Positions 17,187-26,291 of a stretch of DNA of 45,989 bases are shown here, one piece after another. Source of the DNA: an uncultured Maribacter sp. (GTDB lineage Bacteria; Bacteroidota; Bacteroidia; Flavobacteriales; Flavobacteriaceae); the NCBI GenBank assembly GCA_937125035.1, contig CAKZLG010000034.1, positions 1-45,989 of the forward strand. The letters run 5' to 3'. The notes beneath the pieces were generated by a model. It was not told the origin of the DNA, did no database searches, and worked only from the letters and a program-made list of their open reading frames with translations. The number at the start of each line of letters is the position of its first letter. Position 1 is the first letter of the stretch. A program made the position numbers and the translations under genes.

Positions 17187-18191
17187 ATGAAAGCAATAAT
17201 CCTACACCAGCACGGAGGTGTTGAAGAATTCAAATTTGAGGAAGTACCTACCCCAACCGTGGGGCCAAAAGACGTAAAAGTGGCCATTAAGGCCGTAAGC
17301 CTTAATTTTCTCGATATCGTTGTGCGTAAGGGAAGCCCCGGCCTCCATGTTACATTTCCGCACATACCCGGCGGCGACATGGGCGGCGAGATCGTGGAAA
17401 TGGGCGCAGAGGTAGACCAGTTCAAGGTAGGACAACGCATTTTGGTTCAAGCCATGTTCATCCAAGAAAATGGGCGTCCGGGCCTTATGGGGGAACAAGC
17501 CAACGGTGGCCTTTGTGAATTCATGGTACTGCCCCAAGAGCACATTATCCCCATTCCGGAAAAACTTTCCTATGATGAGGCCGTATGCCTACCGGTTGCC
17601 TATGGCACGGCGTGGCGCATGCTCATGACGCAAGGGAAGATCACCAAAGAGGACAGTATTCTTATTTTGGGCGCTAGCGGTGGCGTGGGCACCGCTTGCA
17701 TTCAAATTGCAAAGATGGTAGGCTGCAGAAAAATCTGGGTAACGGCCAGTACGGATGAAAAACTGATGCCGCTTAAGGATATGGGGGCCGATGAATTGAT
17801 CAACTATACCGAACATCCTGAATTTCATAAGGTGATTCGGAAAAAGAACGGGGGCACAGGAGTGGATGTCGTGGTGAATTATGTAGGGGGCGATTCTTGG
17901 GCCACCAGCCTAAAATGTCTTGATAATCATGGTAGACTGCTTACGTGTGGTGGTGCCGCAGGATATTGGCCCCAAACCGATCTCCGGTATATTTTTGGTA
18001 AGGAATTGCGCATTATAGGATCTGATGGCTGGACGGCTGAGGACCTTAAAAGCTTATTGGATGCCACGGCACAAGGAGACATAAAACCAATAATTGACAG
18101 TAGAATGCCCTTTTCACAGATTGCTGAGGCCCATCGTAAAATTGAGGATAGGGAAGTCATTGGAAAAATCATTATGTACCCTGATTTTTAA
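17187..18191 (+). CDS. MDR-family NAD(P)H-dependent oxidoreductase (quinone/enoyl reductase type)
   Basis: This medium-chain dehydrogenase/reductase has 334 residues. It has a GroES-like N-terminal domain (PGGDMGGEIVEMG at 61-73) and a Rossmann domain with the nucleotide motif LGASGGVGTACIQIAK at 161-176. Neither the structural-zinc Cys cluster nor the usual Cys/His/Glu catalytic zinc set is evident. That points to the zinc-free quinone reductase or 2-enoyl-thioester reductase branch rather than a classical alcohol dehydrogenase. It is placed between the thioesterase and the acyl-CoA ligase with 21-24 bp gaps. Reduction of an unsaturated acyl-CoA or ketone intermediate would fit. Confidence 0.87.
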   Translation: MKAIILHQHGGVEEFKFEEVPTPTVGPKDVKVAIKAVSLNFLDIVVRKGSPGLHVTFPHIPGGDMGGEIVEMGAEVDQFKVGQRILVQAMFIQENGRPGLMGEQANGGLCEFMVLPQEHIIPIPEKLSYDEAVCLPVAYGTAWRMLMTQGKITKEDSILILGASGGVGTACIQIAKMVGCRKIWVTASTDEKLMPLKDMGADELINYTEHPEFHKVIRKKNGGTGVDVVVNYVGGDSWATSLKCLDNHGRLLTCGGAAGYWPQTDLRYIFGKELRIIGSDGWTAEDLKSLLDATAQGDIKPIIDSRMPFSQIAEAHRKIEDREVIGKIIMYPDF

Positions 18192-18212
18192 TCGGTTATA
18201 GAAAATCCCCAC

Positions 18213-19736
18213 ATGAATCTAGGTAGTTTATTCCAAAAATCGGTATCCTACGCGCCCCAAAAATTGGCCATTTGTCAAAAGGACCAAAGGATTACCTATG
18301 GGCAACTAGCAGACCGTACCCATCGCTTAAAGAGCTTATTATTGGAACAAGGCCTACAACAGGGAGATAAGGTACTGTTCCTGATGCTGAACGATTACCG
18401 GTTTGCAGAATGCCTTTTTGCGTGTATGCAGTTGGGTATTGTACCGGTGCCGGTCAACATAAAACTGTCCGAATATATCGTACAATTTATTGCCGCCAAT
18501 TCCGGCGCAAAATGGGCCATTTGTAGTGACCTATTTAAATATACCACGGTAGCCATGGTAGCGCGATCGGACAATAGCCTTTACGGTCATTGGGTCTTGG
18601 ATGAAGAGGATGGGTATGAGCAACGGCTGCAAAATAGCGCGCCCAATACAAGTGTAGTTTCGGTAACGCCCACATCCACCGCCTTGATGATGTACACCTC
18701 TGGCTCTACGGGCAAGCCCAAAGGGTGTTTGTTGGGCCATCATGGGACCTATTGGATGGTGAAAAGAATCTGCCATTCCTTTTTCCTTGAAGACACGGAC
18801 AGTGCCCTCGTGGTGGGCCCCATGTACCACGCAAATGCCCTTTGGTGCATGTTTTATCCCGTACTCCATACCGGGGGTACCTTGCACATTATGTCGTATT
18901 TTGATGCGGCGGACACCTTGCGGAAGATACATGAAAACAGGCCCACATTCTTATCGGGCACACCTTCCATGTTCAGCCTAATGTTGGCCTGCAAAGATGA
19001 AATCAAGGCCCTTAAGTTAGATAGCCTGGAATTTGTACTGGTAGGTTCGGCACCCATTACGGAAAAGCAGCTGGAAGCCTTACAGGCCACGTTCGGTTGC
19101 GGCATTGTAGAGGGCTACGGGTCCACAGAAGCAGGTACCGCCACCCTTTTGCCCCGTTGGGGCATTCAAAGGATAGGGAGCATTGGCCTTCCTTTACTGG
19201 ATGTGGCATATAGCGTTATGGATACCAAAAGCCTAAAATCCGTAAAAAAAGGGGAAACGGGAGAGCTCTGGTTAAAGAGCCCGGCCATGTTTTTAGGATA
19301 TCATGGGCAACCCAAAACCTTTTCCGAAAAATTTCATCAAGATTGGTACAGAACGGGTGATCTGGTTATGGAGGATGCTGACGGCTACCTTTTTTTTAAG
19401 GGTAGAACGGATGATATGATCAATTGTGGTGGAGAGAACATCTACCCCAAGGAAGTGACCAATCTTTTATTGCAACATGAAAGGGTCTCCGCTGCCGAAG
19501 TGGTGGCCGTGCCACATAAAATAAAGGGTATGGCCCCAGTGGCATGGGTAAAGTTGAAACCTAATACCAAGCTTACAGAAATGGACCTCAAGACCTTTAC
19601 AATAGACAATGGGCCTGCCTATGCACACCCCAGAAGGGTATTTTTTACAGATGATTTTCCATTGAATGGCACCAATAAAATAGACTACGGCCAATTGAGG
19701 GAGATGACCAAACTAAAATTGCCGGAAGGCTTATAA
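18213..19736 (+). CDS. Acyl-CoA synthetase (AMP-forming ligase)
   Basis: This member of the ANL superfamily activates a carboxylic acid as acyl-AMP and transfers it to CoA. The core motifs are all visible: MMYTSGSTGKPKGC (159-172), EGYGSTEAG (about 300), YRTGDLV and GRTDDMINCGGENIYPKEV (about 390-415), and the C-terminal catalytic Lys in NGTNKIDYGQL (about 490). At 507 residues the length is typical. There is no signal peptide, so it is cytoplasmic. Acid specificity cannot be read from the sequence. It probably activates the acid freed by the extracytoplasmic amidohydrolases. Confidence 0.93.
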   Translation: MNLGSLFQKSVSYAPQKLAICQKDQRITYGQLADRTHRLKSLLLEQGLQQGDKVLFLMLNDYRFAECLFACMQLGIVPVPVNIKLSEYIVQFIAANSGAKWAICSDLFKYTTVAMVARSDNSLYGHWVLDEEDGYEQRLQNSAPNTSVVSVTPTSTALMMYTSGSTGKPKGCLLGHHGTYWMVKRICHSFFLEDTDSALVVGPMYHANALWCMFYPVLHTGGTLHIMSYFDAADTLRKIHENRPTFLSGTPSMFSLMLACKDEIKALKLDSLEFVLVGSAPITEKQLEALQATFGCGIVEGYGSTEAGTATLLPRWGIQRIGSIGLPLLDVAYSVMDTKSLKSVKKGETGELWLKSPAMFLGYHGQPKTFSEKFHQDWYRTGDLVMEDADGYLFFKGRTDDMINCGGENIYPKEVTNLLLQHERVSAAEVVAVPHKIKGMAPVAWVKLKPNTKLTEMDLKTFTIDNGPAYAHPRRVFFTDDFPLNGTNKIDYGQLREMTKLKLPEGL

Positions 19737-19746
19737 CTTGACAAGA

Positions 19747-21162
19747 ATGAAAAATAAAAATTGGAACACGCTATTGATAGGCCATCTTTTTCTGCTCGCC
19801 ATCACGGTTTCGTGCGGCACCAAAGAAAAAAGCATGCCTCGGCCAGAGACCCAACTATTGATCACCAATGTGAACGTTGTGGACGTGGAGAACGATACCG
19901 TCTTGCTGGCCCATGACATTGGGATAAGGGCAGATACCATTGTCTTTATCGCCCCTACCTTGGGCAAAGGTCAAAAAGCTGCCAAGGGCACAACCTTAGA
20001 CGGTCAGGGTAAATACGCCATCCCGTCCCTCTGGGACATGCATGCCCATCCTCAAGAAAAAGAGGAACTGAATCTCTACGTGGCCACGGGTGTTTTAGGT
20101 ATCAGGTGCATGTGGGGCTTTCCTTTTTACTTGGACTGGCGCAAGGGCATTGAGACCAATACGCTTGTAGGTCCGGACATTATTACCGCCGGAAAAATCA
20201 TGGAGGGTACACCACCCCCAGAGTTCAGTACAGTCGTGGACACCGTGGGTAGGGCCGTGGTAGATACGCCAGAAGATGCCCTAAGGGCCATAGAGGCACA
20301 AGTGGCCTCTGGGTACGACTTCATTAAGGTATACAACAACATGCCCGAAGAAGCCTACGATGCCTTGATACAAGAGGCCAATGCCCGTGACATCACCGTT
20401 GCGGGGCACGTGCCTTTTGAAGTGGGGCTGATGAAGGCCATGAACAGCCAAAGATCCATTGAACATCTTAGGGGCTATATTCAGCATTTAATAGATGAAA
20501 ACGCCCAGATAAAGCCCGGAATCGACTTTAGGTCAAGGGAGCTTTCTTGGGAATACATCAATGAGGAGATAATAGAAGAGCTGGCCCAAAAAACCGCAGA
20601 AAGCGGGGTCTACAATTGCGTGACACTACTGGTGGCGGATTTTCTCTCCCCCCAGGCCACTATGGACAAATTGTTGCAGGCCCCGCAAATGACCTATGTG
20701 GCGCAGGAAATAAAGGACCTATTGAAAGACCGTAAAAGCAATTTGAGCTTTCTTAGCAACGTTACGGATGAGGACTACCAAAAAATCGCTTCCCTCTACC
20801 CAAAGAAACAGAAACTGGTAAAAGCCCTGGCAGACCACGGGGCGCCAATATTGGCCGGCACGGATGTCTACGGCTTTAATGCCGCCGGCTTCTCGTTGCA
20901 TGACGAGCTCATAAGATTGAACCAGAGCGGTCTGGATGCCTACGAGACCTTACGCACAGCCACCCTTTACCCTGCCCAATATTTTGAAAAGGAAGCCTGG
21001 TGGGGCAGCATAGCGCCCGGTAAACAGGCCAACCTTATTTTATTGGAAACAAATCCCATAGCCAATATCGCGAATACAAAAAATATTGCAACTGTAATTC
21101 AAAAAGGAAAAGTACATGATCGCGCATTTCTGGATAGTATTTTGGCAAAAGCAGTAAAATAA
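19747..21162 (+). CDS. Lipoprotein amidohydrolase, COG1228 type, fourth paralogue
   Basis: This is the same family as the three tandem copies but clearly more diverged, 471 residues. ATG 19,747 is chosen, giving signal MKNKNWNTLL and lipobox ITVSC (Cys23); a TTG nine bases upstream is possible but would only add three residues. The active-site set is complete: His99/His101 in DMHAH, Lys in FIKVYN, His in AGHVPFE, His in SIEH and Asp in AGTDVYG. It begins 10 bp after the ligase gene. Presence of a fourth, distant paralogue in the same series suggests sequential hydrolysis of two different bonds or substrates. Confidence 0.9.
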   Translation: MKNKNWNTLLIGHLFLLAITVSCGTKEKSMPRPETQLLITNVNVVDVENDTVLLAHDIGIRADTIVFIAPTLGKGQKAAKGTTLDGQGKYAIPSLWDMHAHPQEKEELNLYVATGVLGIRCMWGFPFYLDWRKGIETNTLVGPDIITAGKIMEGTPPPEFSTVVDTVGRAVVDTPEDALRAIEAQVASGYDFIKVYNNMPEEAYDALIQEANARDITVAGHVPFEVGLMKAMNSQRSIEHLRGYIQHLIDENAQIKPGIDFRSRELSWEYINEEIIEELAQKTAESGVYNCVTLLVADFLSPQATMDKLLQAPQMTYVAQEIKDLLKDRKSNLSFLSNVTDEDYQKIASLYPKKQKLVKALADHGAPILAGTDVYGFNAAGFSLHDELIRLNQSGLDAYETLRTATLYPAQYFEKEAWWGSIAPGKQANLILLETNPIANIANTKNIATVIQKGKVHDRAFLDSILAKAVK

Positions 21163-21188
21163 AAAATGCACCAAAAAAGAGAGATTCA

Positions 21189-22058
21189 ATGGAGAACAAA
21201 GCTTTAGATCATTTCGTACATACCATCAATAATTTTGAAAAGGCCGTAGGCACCATTAAAAATCTAGGTTTCAACGTGCTGCCCAAAGCCCAGCACTTAG
21301 AGTTGGGATCAGCCAACTGTGTCATTCAATTTAATAAAACGTATTATGAGTTGGTAGATTTGAGCAATGGCTTGGATTGGTTGGTGGCGCCTTACCAGCA
21401 GCGTATGGAATATGGCGAAGGGTTAACACATGTTTCCTTGAATAGTGCCAATTTGGAAGAAGACAGAGCACATTTATCCTTGGCAGGCTTACACCCAGAT
21501 GAAATCATTTCTGCGCGGCGAAAGATACTAATGCCGGATGGTACGGAAAATGAGACGGATAGTGATTGCTTTTATGTTTGGAGGAAGGATAATCCCTACC
21601 TTTCCCTATTTGTGAGTATTCACAAGAAGCCAGAGACCATTTTTATTCCGGAGTACCAAGAACATCCTAATGGTGTGCTTGACATCAAAAAGATAGTGTT
21701 CCATACCACACTCCTTGAGGCGGATAAGGCTTATTTTAAAACCCACTACGGCAAAGAACCGGATATCTTGGACGAAGAAGGCTTTGCCATGGTGGGGGCG
21801 CGGGGAGATATCAGTGAGGTATTAACTACATCTAAGTTCAAAAGGGAATACGGACAGCTTGCACATATAGATTTGAAACCATTGAAAGGCCTACCCAAAG
21901 TAGTAGTTTACGAGGTGGCGGATCTTGCCCAGACCAAGAAACTATTGGAACAGAACAAGGTTCCATACCTGAAATTGCCAAATGGCCTTGGGGTACATGA
22001 GGATAACGCCCATGGCTGTGCCCAGATTTTTAAACCCAAACATTCAATTGAACCTTAA
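21189..22058 (+). CDS. Glyoxalase-like (VOC superfamily) protein
   Basis: This 289-residue cytoplasmic protein begins LDHFVHTINNFEKAVGTIKNLGF, the typical first strand and helix of a VOC/glyoxalase-like domain. A second beta-alpha-beta module lies around 165-245, including a possible metal His in YGQLAHIDLKP. Members catalyse metal-dependent isomerisation, dioxygenation or epimerisation, so the reaction cannot be assigned. Its stop codon is directly followed by the ATG of the next PLP enzyme gene, so the two are probably translated together. Confidence 0.72.
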   Translation: MENKALDHFVHTINNFEKAVGTIKNLGFNVLPKAQHLELGSANCVIQFNKTYYELVDLSNGLDWLVAPYQQRMEYGEGLTHVSLNSANLEEDRAHLSLAGLHPDEIISARRKILMPDGTENETDSDCFYVWRKDNPYLSLFVSIHKKPETIFIPEYQEHPNGVLDIKKIVFHTTLLEADKAYFKTHYGKEPDILDEEGFAMVGARGDISEVLTTSKFKREYGQLAHIDLKPLKGLPKVVVYEVADLAQTKKLLEQNKVPYLKLPNGLGVHEDNAHGCAQIFKPKHSIEP

Positions 22059-23168
22059 ATGAAGCAACTATTAGAAACTCATGCCATAACCGGTGGCGGT
22101 ACAGCTACCCTCTACTTGGAACAAAAACCCTATCTCAATTTTGGCGGCAATAATTATCTGGCACTTAATGATAAGGATGAGCTTAGAAATGCAGCCCAAG
22201 AAGAATTGGCCAAAGGTTCTGGCTATTCCATGTTTTTGCCACGTGCCTATGGAGCAAGGGAAAGTGCGTTTGAAGCGGTGGAAAAGGAGGCCTGCCTTTT
22301 TTTTGATCAAGAAGCCGCTGTTTACCTACCTTCTGGCTACTTTATTGGCCATGCAGCACTGACCGGACTGAGACCCAAGTACGATGTCCTCATCTTGGAT
22401 GAACTGGCCCATTGGTGCATTTGGGACGCTGCGAAACTGGCGGAAGTACCTATTCACACCTTCAAGCATTGTGACACGGATGATTTACAGCGTGTTTTAA
22501 AAGAACTTCCCCTGGGACAACGACCTCTTATAGGTACGGATGGTGTTTTCGCCACCATGGGAAACCTGCCCCAACTAAATGAATATGCCAACTTGGCCAA
22601 AAAAAGGGACGGTATTGTGTTTGTAGACGAATCCCATGCCATTGGTGTCGTAGGGACCAAGGGTAGAGGAACACATGAACATTTTGAGTGTGGTGGAAAT
22701 GTCTTTTTCGGCGCCACGTTAAGCAAAGGCCTATGCGCCCAAGGCGCCGTGTTTGTAGGGGATTACGAAACCGTTGAACGGGCACAGAAATCTACCGTAT
22801 TGCGCGGTTCTTCAAAAGGATCCCCCATTTCAGCATCTGTAAGTGCCGCCGCCCTCCGTTACGTGCGCACACATCCAGAACAAATAGCAGAATTGGGAGA
22901 AAAAACAAAATTCCTAAGGAATGCACTGCGCAATTTGGGTCTCCACATTGCCGACTCGCCAGCGCCGATCGTCTCCTTCAGCCACGGTGATTTTGAAACC
23001 GTGCGTGGCATCCAGGTCCATTTATTCGAAAATAATATCTATGTGCTGCACTCCAACTATATCGCTGCGGGCGTCTCAGGTGCCCTGAGGTGCAGTGTCT
23101 TCGGTGACCACACCTATGATCAATTGAACCATTTGGTAACTACCCTAAAAAAATATTTGGAAATATGA
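22059..23168 (+). CDS. Alpha-oxoamine synthase-type PLP enzyme (KBL/BioF/serine palmitoyltransferase fold)
   Basis: This fold-type I PLP enzyme of 369 residues belongs to the family that joins an amino acid to an acyl-CoA with loss of CO2, or, as in 2-amino-3-ketobutyrate CoA ligase, cleaves a beta-keto amino acid with CoA. Visible motifs are FGGNNYLALNDKDEL (28-42), FVDESHAIGVVGTKGRG (188-204, with PLP-binding Asp190 and His193) and GATLSKGLCAQGA with Schiff-base Lys223. It is somewhat shorter than the usual 390-400 residues, mostly at the N-terminus. There is no signal peptide. It overlaps the next gene by 4 bp. With an acyl-CoA ligase in the same series, either condensation or CoA-dependent cleavage is possible. 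Confidence 0.87.
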   Translation: MKQLLETHAITGGGTATLYLEQKPYLNFGGNNYLALNDKDELRNAAQEELAKGSGYSMFLPRAYGARESAFEAVEKEACLFFDQEAAVYLPSGYFIGHAALTGLRPKYDVLILDELAHWCIWDAAKLAEVPIHTFKHCDTDDLQRVLKELPLGQRPLIGTDGVFATMGNLPQLNEYANLAKKRDGIVFVDESHAIGVVGTKGRGTHEHFECGGNVFFGATLSKGLCAQGAVFVGDYETVERAQKSTVLRGSSKGSPISASVSAAALRYVRTHPEQIAELGEKTKFLRNALRNLGLHIADSPAPIVSFSHGDFETVRGIQVHLFENNIYVLHSNYIAAGVSGALRCSVFGDHTYDQLNHLVTTLKKYLEI

Positions 23169-24313
23169 GGAACGTATATCTGGACAATGCCGCCACTACA
23201 CAAATTCGCCAAAGTGTGGTGGAAAAAATGAACGAGGCCTTATGTACTCATTACGGGAATCCCTCATCAAGCCATAACATGGGCCGTTTGGCCAATAACG
23301 GTATTCAGAGCACAAGAAAGACCATCGCCCAATACCTGAACGCAAAACCTTCAGAAATCATCTTTACTTCTGGTGGAACAGAGGGGGACAACATGGTGTT
23401 GCGCTGTGCCATACGGGATTTGGGTGTAGCGACCTTGATCACTTCCAAAATTGAACATCATGCCGTATTGCACACGGCGCAGGAATTGGAAAAAGAATTG
23501 GGTGTGCGCGTGCAGTATGTGAATTTGAACGCATATGGGGAACCGGATTTGGAGCACCTTGAGGAACTTCTGTCCTCTGGAGAGGAAAAAAAGTTGGTGA
23601 GTTTAATGCATGTCAACAATGAAATAGGGAACATCACGGATGTCAACACCATTGCCAAGTGCTGTGATGTACATAATGCGCTTTTCCACTCAGATGCCGT
23701 ACAATCTGTTGGCCATTTTCCCTGGGATGTGCAACAAACCAAAGTAACCTATCTTACCGCGGCCGCACACAAGTTCCATGGCCCAAAAGGCATTGGCTTT
23801 ATTTACGTGCGCAAAGGTTATGAACTTAAACCACTGATCATTGGTGGAGCACAGGAGAACGGACAACGGGGCGGTACAGAGGCCCATCATAACATTATTG
23901 GTTTGGAAAATGCCATGATAGGCGCTTATGAGAACTTAGAGGAAGAACGAGCCCATATTACTGGATTGAAACAGTATTTCATAAATGCCCTACGACAAGC
24001 CATTCCCAATGTGGAGTTCAATGGACGCTCTGGTGATTTTGAAAAAAGCACCTATACCTTGGTAAATGTTAGATTCCCGTTCAATGCACAGAAAGGCCTC
24101 ATGTTGTTGTTCCACTTGAACTTAAAGGGCATTGCCTGCTCTAAAGGTAGCGCTTGCCAGTCCGGAAATACTATGGGGTCACATGTTCTTAATGAAATTT
24201 TGGATGAAACTGAAAGGCACAAACCCTCCTTGCGCTTCTCCTTTTCAAAATACAACACCCCAGCGGATATTGATTACACGGTACAAATACTGGCAGAGTT
24301 TGCCAATAGCTAA
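23165..24313 (+). CDS. NifS/IscS-type PLP enzyme (cysteine desulfurase-like)
   Basis: This is a fold-type I PLP enzyme of the class V group, 382 residues. It starts MRNVYLDNAATT, the hallmark of the family, followed by THYGNPSSSH, IEHHAV, and the Schiff-base Lys203 in AAAHKFHGPKG. The catalytic loop ACSKGSACQSG keeps Cys331, so sulfur transfer from cysteine or a related lyase reaction is possible. No Fe-S scaffold or tRNA-thiolation gene is beside it, so a housekeeping role is unlikely; a dedicated job with the preceding oxoamine synthase is more likely. ATG 23,165 overlaps the previous stop by 4 bp. It is the last gene of the long series. Confidence 0.87.
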   Translation: MRNVYLDNAATTQIRQSVVEKMNEALCTHYGNPSSSHNMGRLANNGIQSTRKTIAQYLNAKPSEIIFTSGGTEGDNMVLRCAIRDLGVATLITSKIEHHAVLHTAQELEKELGVRVQYVNLNAYGEPDLEHLEELLSSGEEKKLVSLMHVNNEIGNITDVNTIAKCCDVHNALFHSDAVQSVGHFPWDVQQTKVTYLTAAAHKFHGPKGIGFIYVRKGYELKPLIIGGAQENGQRGGTEAHHNIIGLENAMIGAYENLEEERAHITGLKQYFINALRQAIPNVEFNGRSGDFEKSTYTLVNVRFPFNAQKGLMLLFHLNLKGIACSKGSACQSGNTMGSHVLNEILDETERHKPSLRFSFSKYNTPADIDYTVQILAEFANS

Positions 24314-24396
24314 GCAGCAATCCGTATTGCAAAGGAGGTTTGAAAATAGAAAAGACCCTATTTTGGGCTCACTTAAACTATTTTGAATGCAGTCGG

Positions 24397-24428
24397 TTGT
24401 TCAAGGGTTAAGACTAGCCCTACCTTTA
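24397..24428 (+). promoter_or_regulatory. Candidate Bacteroidetes-type promoter for the BNR gene
   Basis: TTG (24,397-24,399), 21 bases, then TACCTTTA (24,421-24,428) comes close to the Bacteroidetes pattern TTG-N19-23-TAnnTTTG with the last base differing. It lies 26 bp before the start codon in the 141-bp gap after the long gene series. The match is short and could be chance. Confidence 0.35.
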
Positions 24429-24454
24429 TACTTTAAATTAAAATAGCACAAATT

Positions 24455-25696
24455 ATGGCAAAGCGAATCATTTTACTTTTGATACTCTGCAACCAAGTTG
24501 GCCTCATCGGCCAAAATAGGACGGAATTGATCATAAAAAATAGAATAGACCATCTGGAGAGTTTGGCAAGAGAACCCATGATCGCAGAACATCCGAACGG
24601 CTCATTGTTCTTAACAGGTTTTAAAAATGATGCGGACGTTCCCCAATTATGGAGGAGCACGGACCAAGGCAAAAATTGGCAAGCTGTTGATGTGGGCACC
24701 TATGAAATGGGCGCTCAAGGAAATTCTGATGTAGACATCTTCATAGATGGGGAAGGCACTATTTATTTTCTCAACATGACTTTCTCCAAATTGATGGGCG
24801 ACAATAAAAGTAGTGAGGGTGACACCCCAAAAGGAAAACAAATTAATTTGGGCATAAGCAGGGATGGGGGACATACTTGGAAATGGCAGGCCATTTCAAA
24901 AAACGACTACGATGATAGACCTTGGATAACAGCCTCTACGAACGGAGATCTACACATTATATGGAACGACGGTAAGGGGGTTCATCATACCATAAGTAAG
25001 GATAAGGGTGAAACTTGGATGCTACGGCCGAAAATACATCACAAGGGCGGGTCAAGTTTTCTTGCCCACGGGTCCCGAAACCAACTTGTAGTGCGTGTAA
25101 CGCCATTGTCCGCTTCTGGGAACATATTTCATAAGGGAACGGATTTGGCTAAAATCAGCCTTGATAATGGGCTTACTTGGAAAGACATTCAATTGCCAGG
25201 AACAAGAAATTGGGCAGTTGAGGAGAACATGGTGCCACGATGGGTGGAACCCATGGCCTTTGATGAGAGGGGTAACCTTTACACACTATGGAGCGAGGGC
25301 ACAGTATTAAAATTGGGCATATCCGCAGACCACGGGGAAAATTGGCGGGAGGAAATAATTTATAAGGGTGGGCATATGGCGTACTTCCCTTATTTGGAAC
25401 CCATGGGCAATACCCTGTTGTGCACTTGGGTGTCAGGATTTGAGGAGGACCTCAGACATCATGCAGCAGCGCTGAGCCTCAGTGAGACCGAGGTATTTGC
25501 ACATGAACTTCAACCACAGCAGTTGGATATTTGGTCGAGATTTGTGACTGAGGATTACCAGCGCACCAATGGTGGGGAGTATTTTCCTATCATCCCACTA
25601 TCCAATGGTAACATAGGCATGGCCACCCCTGTACAAAACAAAAAGGGAAAAAGACTGGGCTTTACGTGGTGGGAATTGGAACTCAACGAATTTTAG
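24455..25696 (+). CDS. Secreted BNR/Asp-box beta-propeller protein (sialidase-like fold)
   Basis: This protein of 413 residues has a signal peptide ending near GLIGQ-NRT (residue about 20). Five Asp boxes (S-x-D-x-G-x-x-W) are visible: STDQGKNW 68-75, SRDGGHTW 135-142, SKDKGETW 181-188, SLDNGLTW 235-242 and SADHGENW 290-297. This is the structural signature of sialidase-like six-bladed propellers. The Asp box does not define activity, and I could not place a sialidase Arg triad with confidence, so a glycosidase call is not made. It is separated from the preceding series by 141 bp and a possible promoter. A degenerate second copy of its 3' end lies right behind it. Confidence 0.82.
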   Translation: MAKRIILLLILCNQVGLIGQNRTELIIKNRIDHLESLAREPMIAEHPNGSLFLTGFKNDADVPQLWRSTDQGKNWQAVDVGTYEMGAQGNSDVDIFIDGEGTIYFLNMTFSKLMGDNKSSEGDTPKGKQINLGISRDGGHTWKWQAISKNDYDDRPWITASTNGDLHIIWNDGKGVHHTISKDKGETWMLRPKIHHKGGSSFLAHGSRNQLVVRVTPLSASGNIFHKGTDLAKISLDNGLTWKDIQLPGTRNWAVEENMVPRWVEPMAFDERGNLYTLWSEGTVLKLGISADHGENWREEIIYKGGHMAYFPYLEPMGNTLLCTWVSGFEEDLRHHAAALSLSETEVFAHELQPQQLDIWSRFVTEDYQRTNGGEYFPIIPLSNGNIGMATPVQNKKGKRLGFTWWELELNEF

Positions 25697-25753
25697 CGGA
25701 TGATGTCTTTAAGACCTGTAATCTAAATCCGCTTAAAACTTACCAATATTAGA

Positions 25754-25918
25754 GTTCGTTTTAGTACCGATTCTAGCTTATCCAACGGAGGGAAATACTT
25801 TCCAGTTTAGGTTTTGAAAAAAAGGAAAATTGGTATGGCGACCATCATTCAAGATGATCAAAATGGCAAGCGCGGTTTTACTTGGTGGCGATTAAAAATA
25901 GAAATAGTTAAACCCTAA
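25754..25918 (+). pseudogene. 3' stump of a second BNR-type gene
   Basis: The frame through 25,757-25,918 reads RFSTDSSLSNGGKYFPV, a TAG at 25,808-25,810, then KIGMATIIQDDQNGKRGFTW and a short tail to TAA at 25,916-25,918. It lines up with the last 50 residues of the preceding gene (TNGGEYFPI, then NIGMATPVQN and RLGFTWWELE). No start and no upstream homologous part remain. It is thus the remnant of a tandem paralogue removed by deletion or recombination. Confidence 0.82.
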
Positions 25919-26235
25919 TTGATGAGAACTTTGGGAAATAATAAACTCACATACATTATTAGTTTCAAGGTAGTTCTGTAAAAGGAACGTTTCTTGGGAC
26001 AGAAGAAAGTCAATAGAAAATTGCTAATATTGATAAAACAGATACATTATTGTTGCTTCTATATTTATTTATCACCTTCTTACATTCTCTTTTGATAGTT
26101 GTTATTTTATATTGTTTAAATCATATGCGTCCATATATCCAAAAGAAAACTAATCCTTTTTAAAAAGTCACCTATTCGGTGAGCACAAAAATCCAATCCC
26201 TTGAAAAGCCTTATATATAGCGGTTTTAAGGAGTA
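25919..26235. other. AT-rich right end of island, no gene seen
   Basis: No open reading frame of note is present. The only structured element is the GGTGAGCA-containing repeat at 26,170-26,185. The rest is AT-rich and looks like the non-coding stretch behind the integrase. Confidence 0.55.
26170..26185 (+). repeat. 16-base direct repeat of 416-431 at right island end
   Basis: ACCTATTCGGTGAGCA is identical to 416-431 and lies about 50 bp inside the right att core, whereas the left copy lies about 105 bp inside the left one. Same orientation. It is a candidate binding site for integrase or a partner protein. Confidence 0.6.
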
Positions 26236-26258
26236 GGTTCTAGACCCTCCGGCTCCAC
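26236..26258 (+). other. attR: attR: right junction of the island
   Basis: GGTTCTAGACCC followed by TCCGGCTCCAC matches tmRNA bases 288-310 at 20 of 23 positions. The last 14 bases are identical, while the T-loop bases differ, so this copy could not serve as tmRNA 3' end unchanged. The distance from attL gives an element of about 25.9 kb. Confidence 0.82.
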
Positions 26259-26291
26259 GATCACTCACAACTGTGAAGTGGCTTAAAACAT

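Noticed and set aside
24455-25696. Calling the BNR protein a sialidase
   Set aside because: Asp boxes are structural and occur in many non-sialidases; the Arg triad could not be located with confidence.
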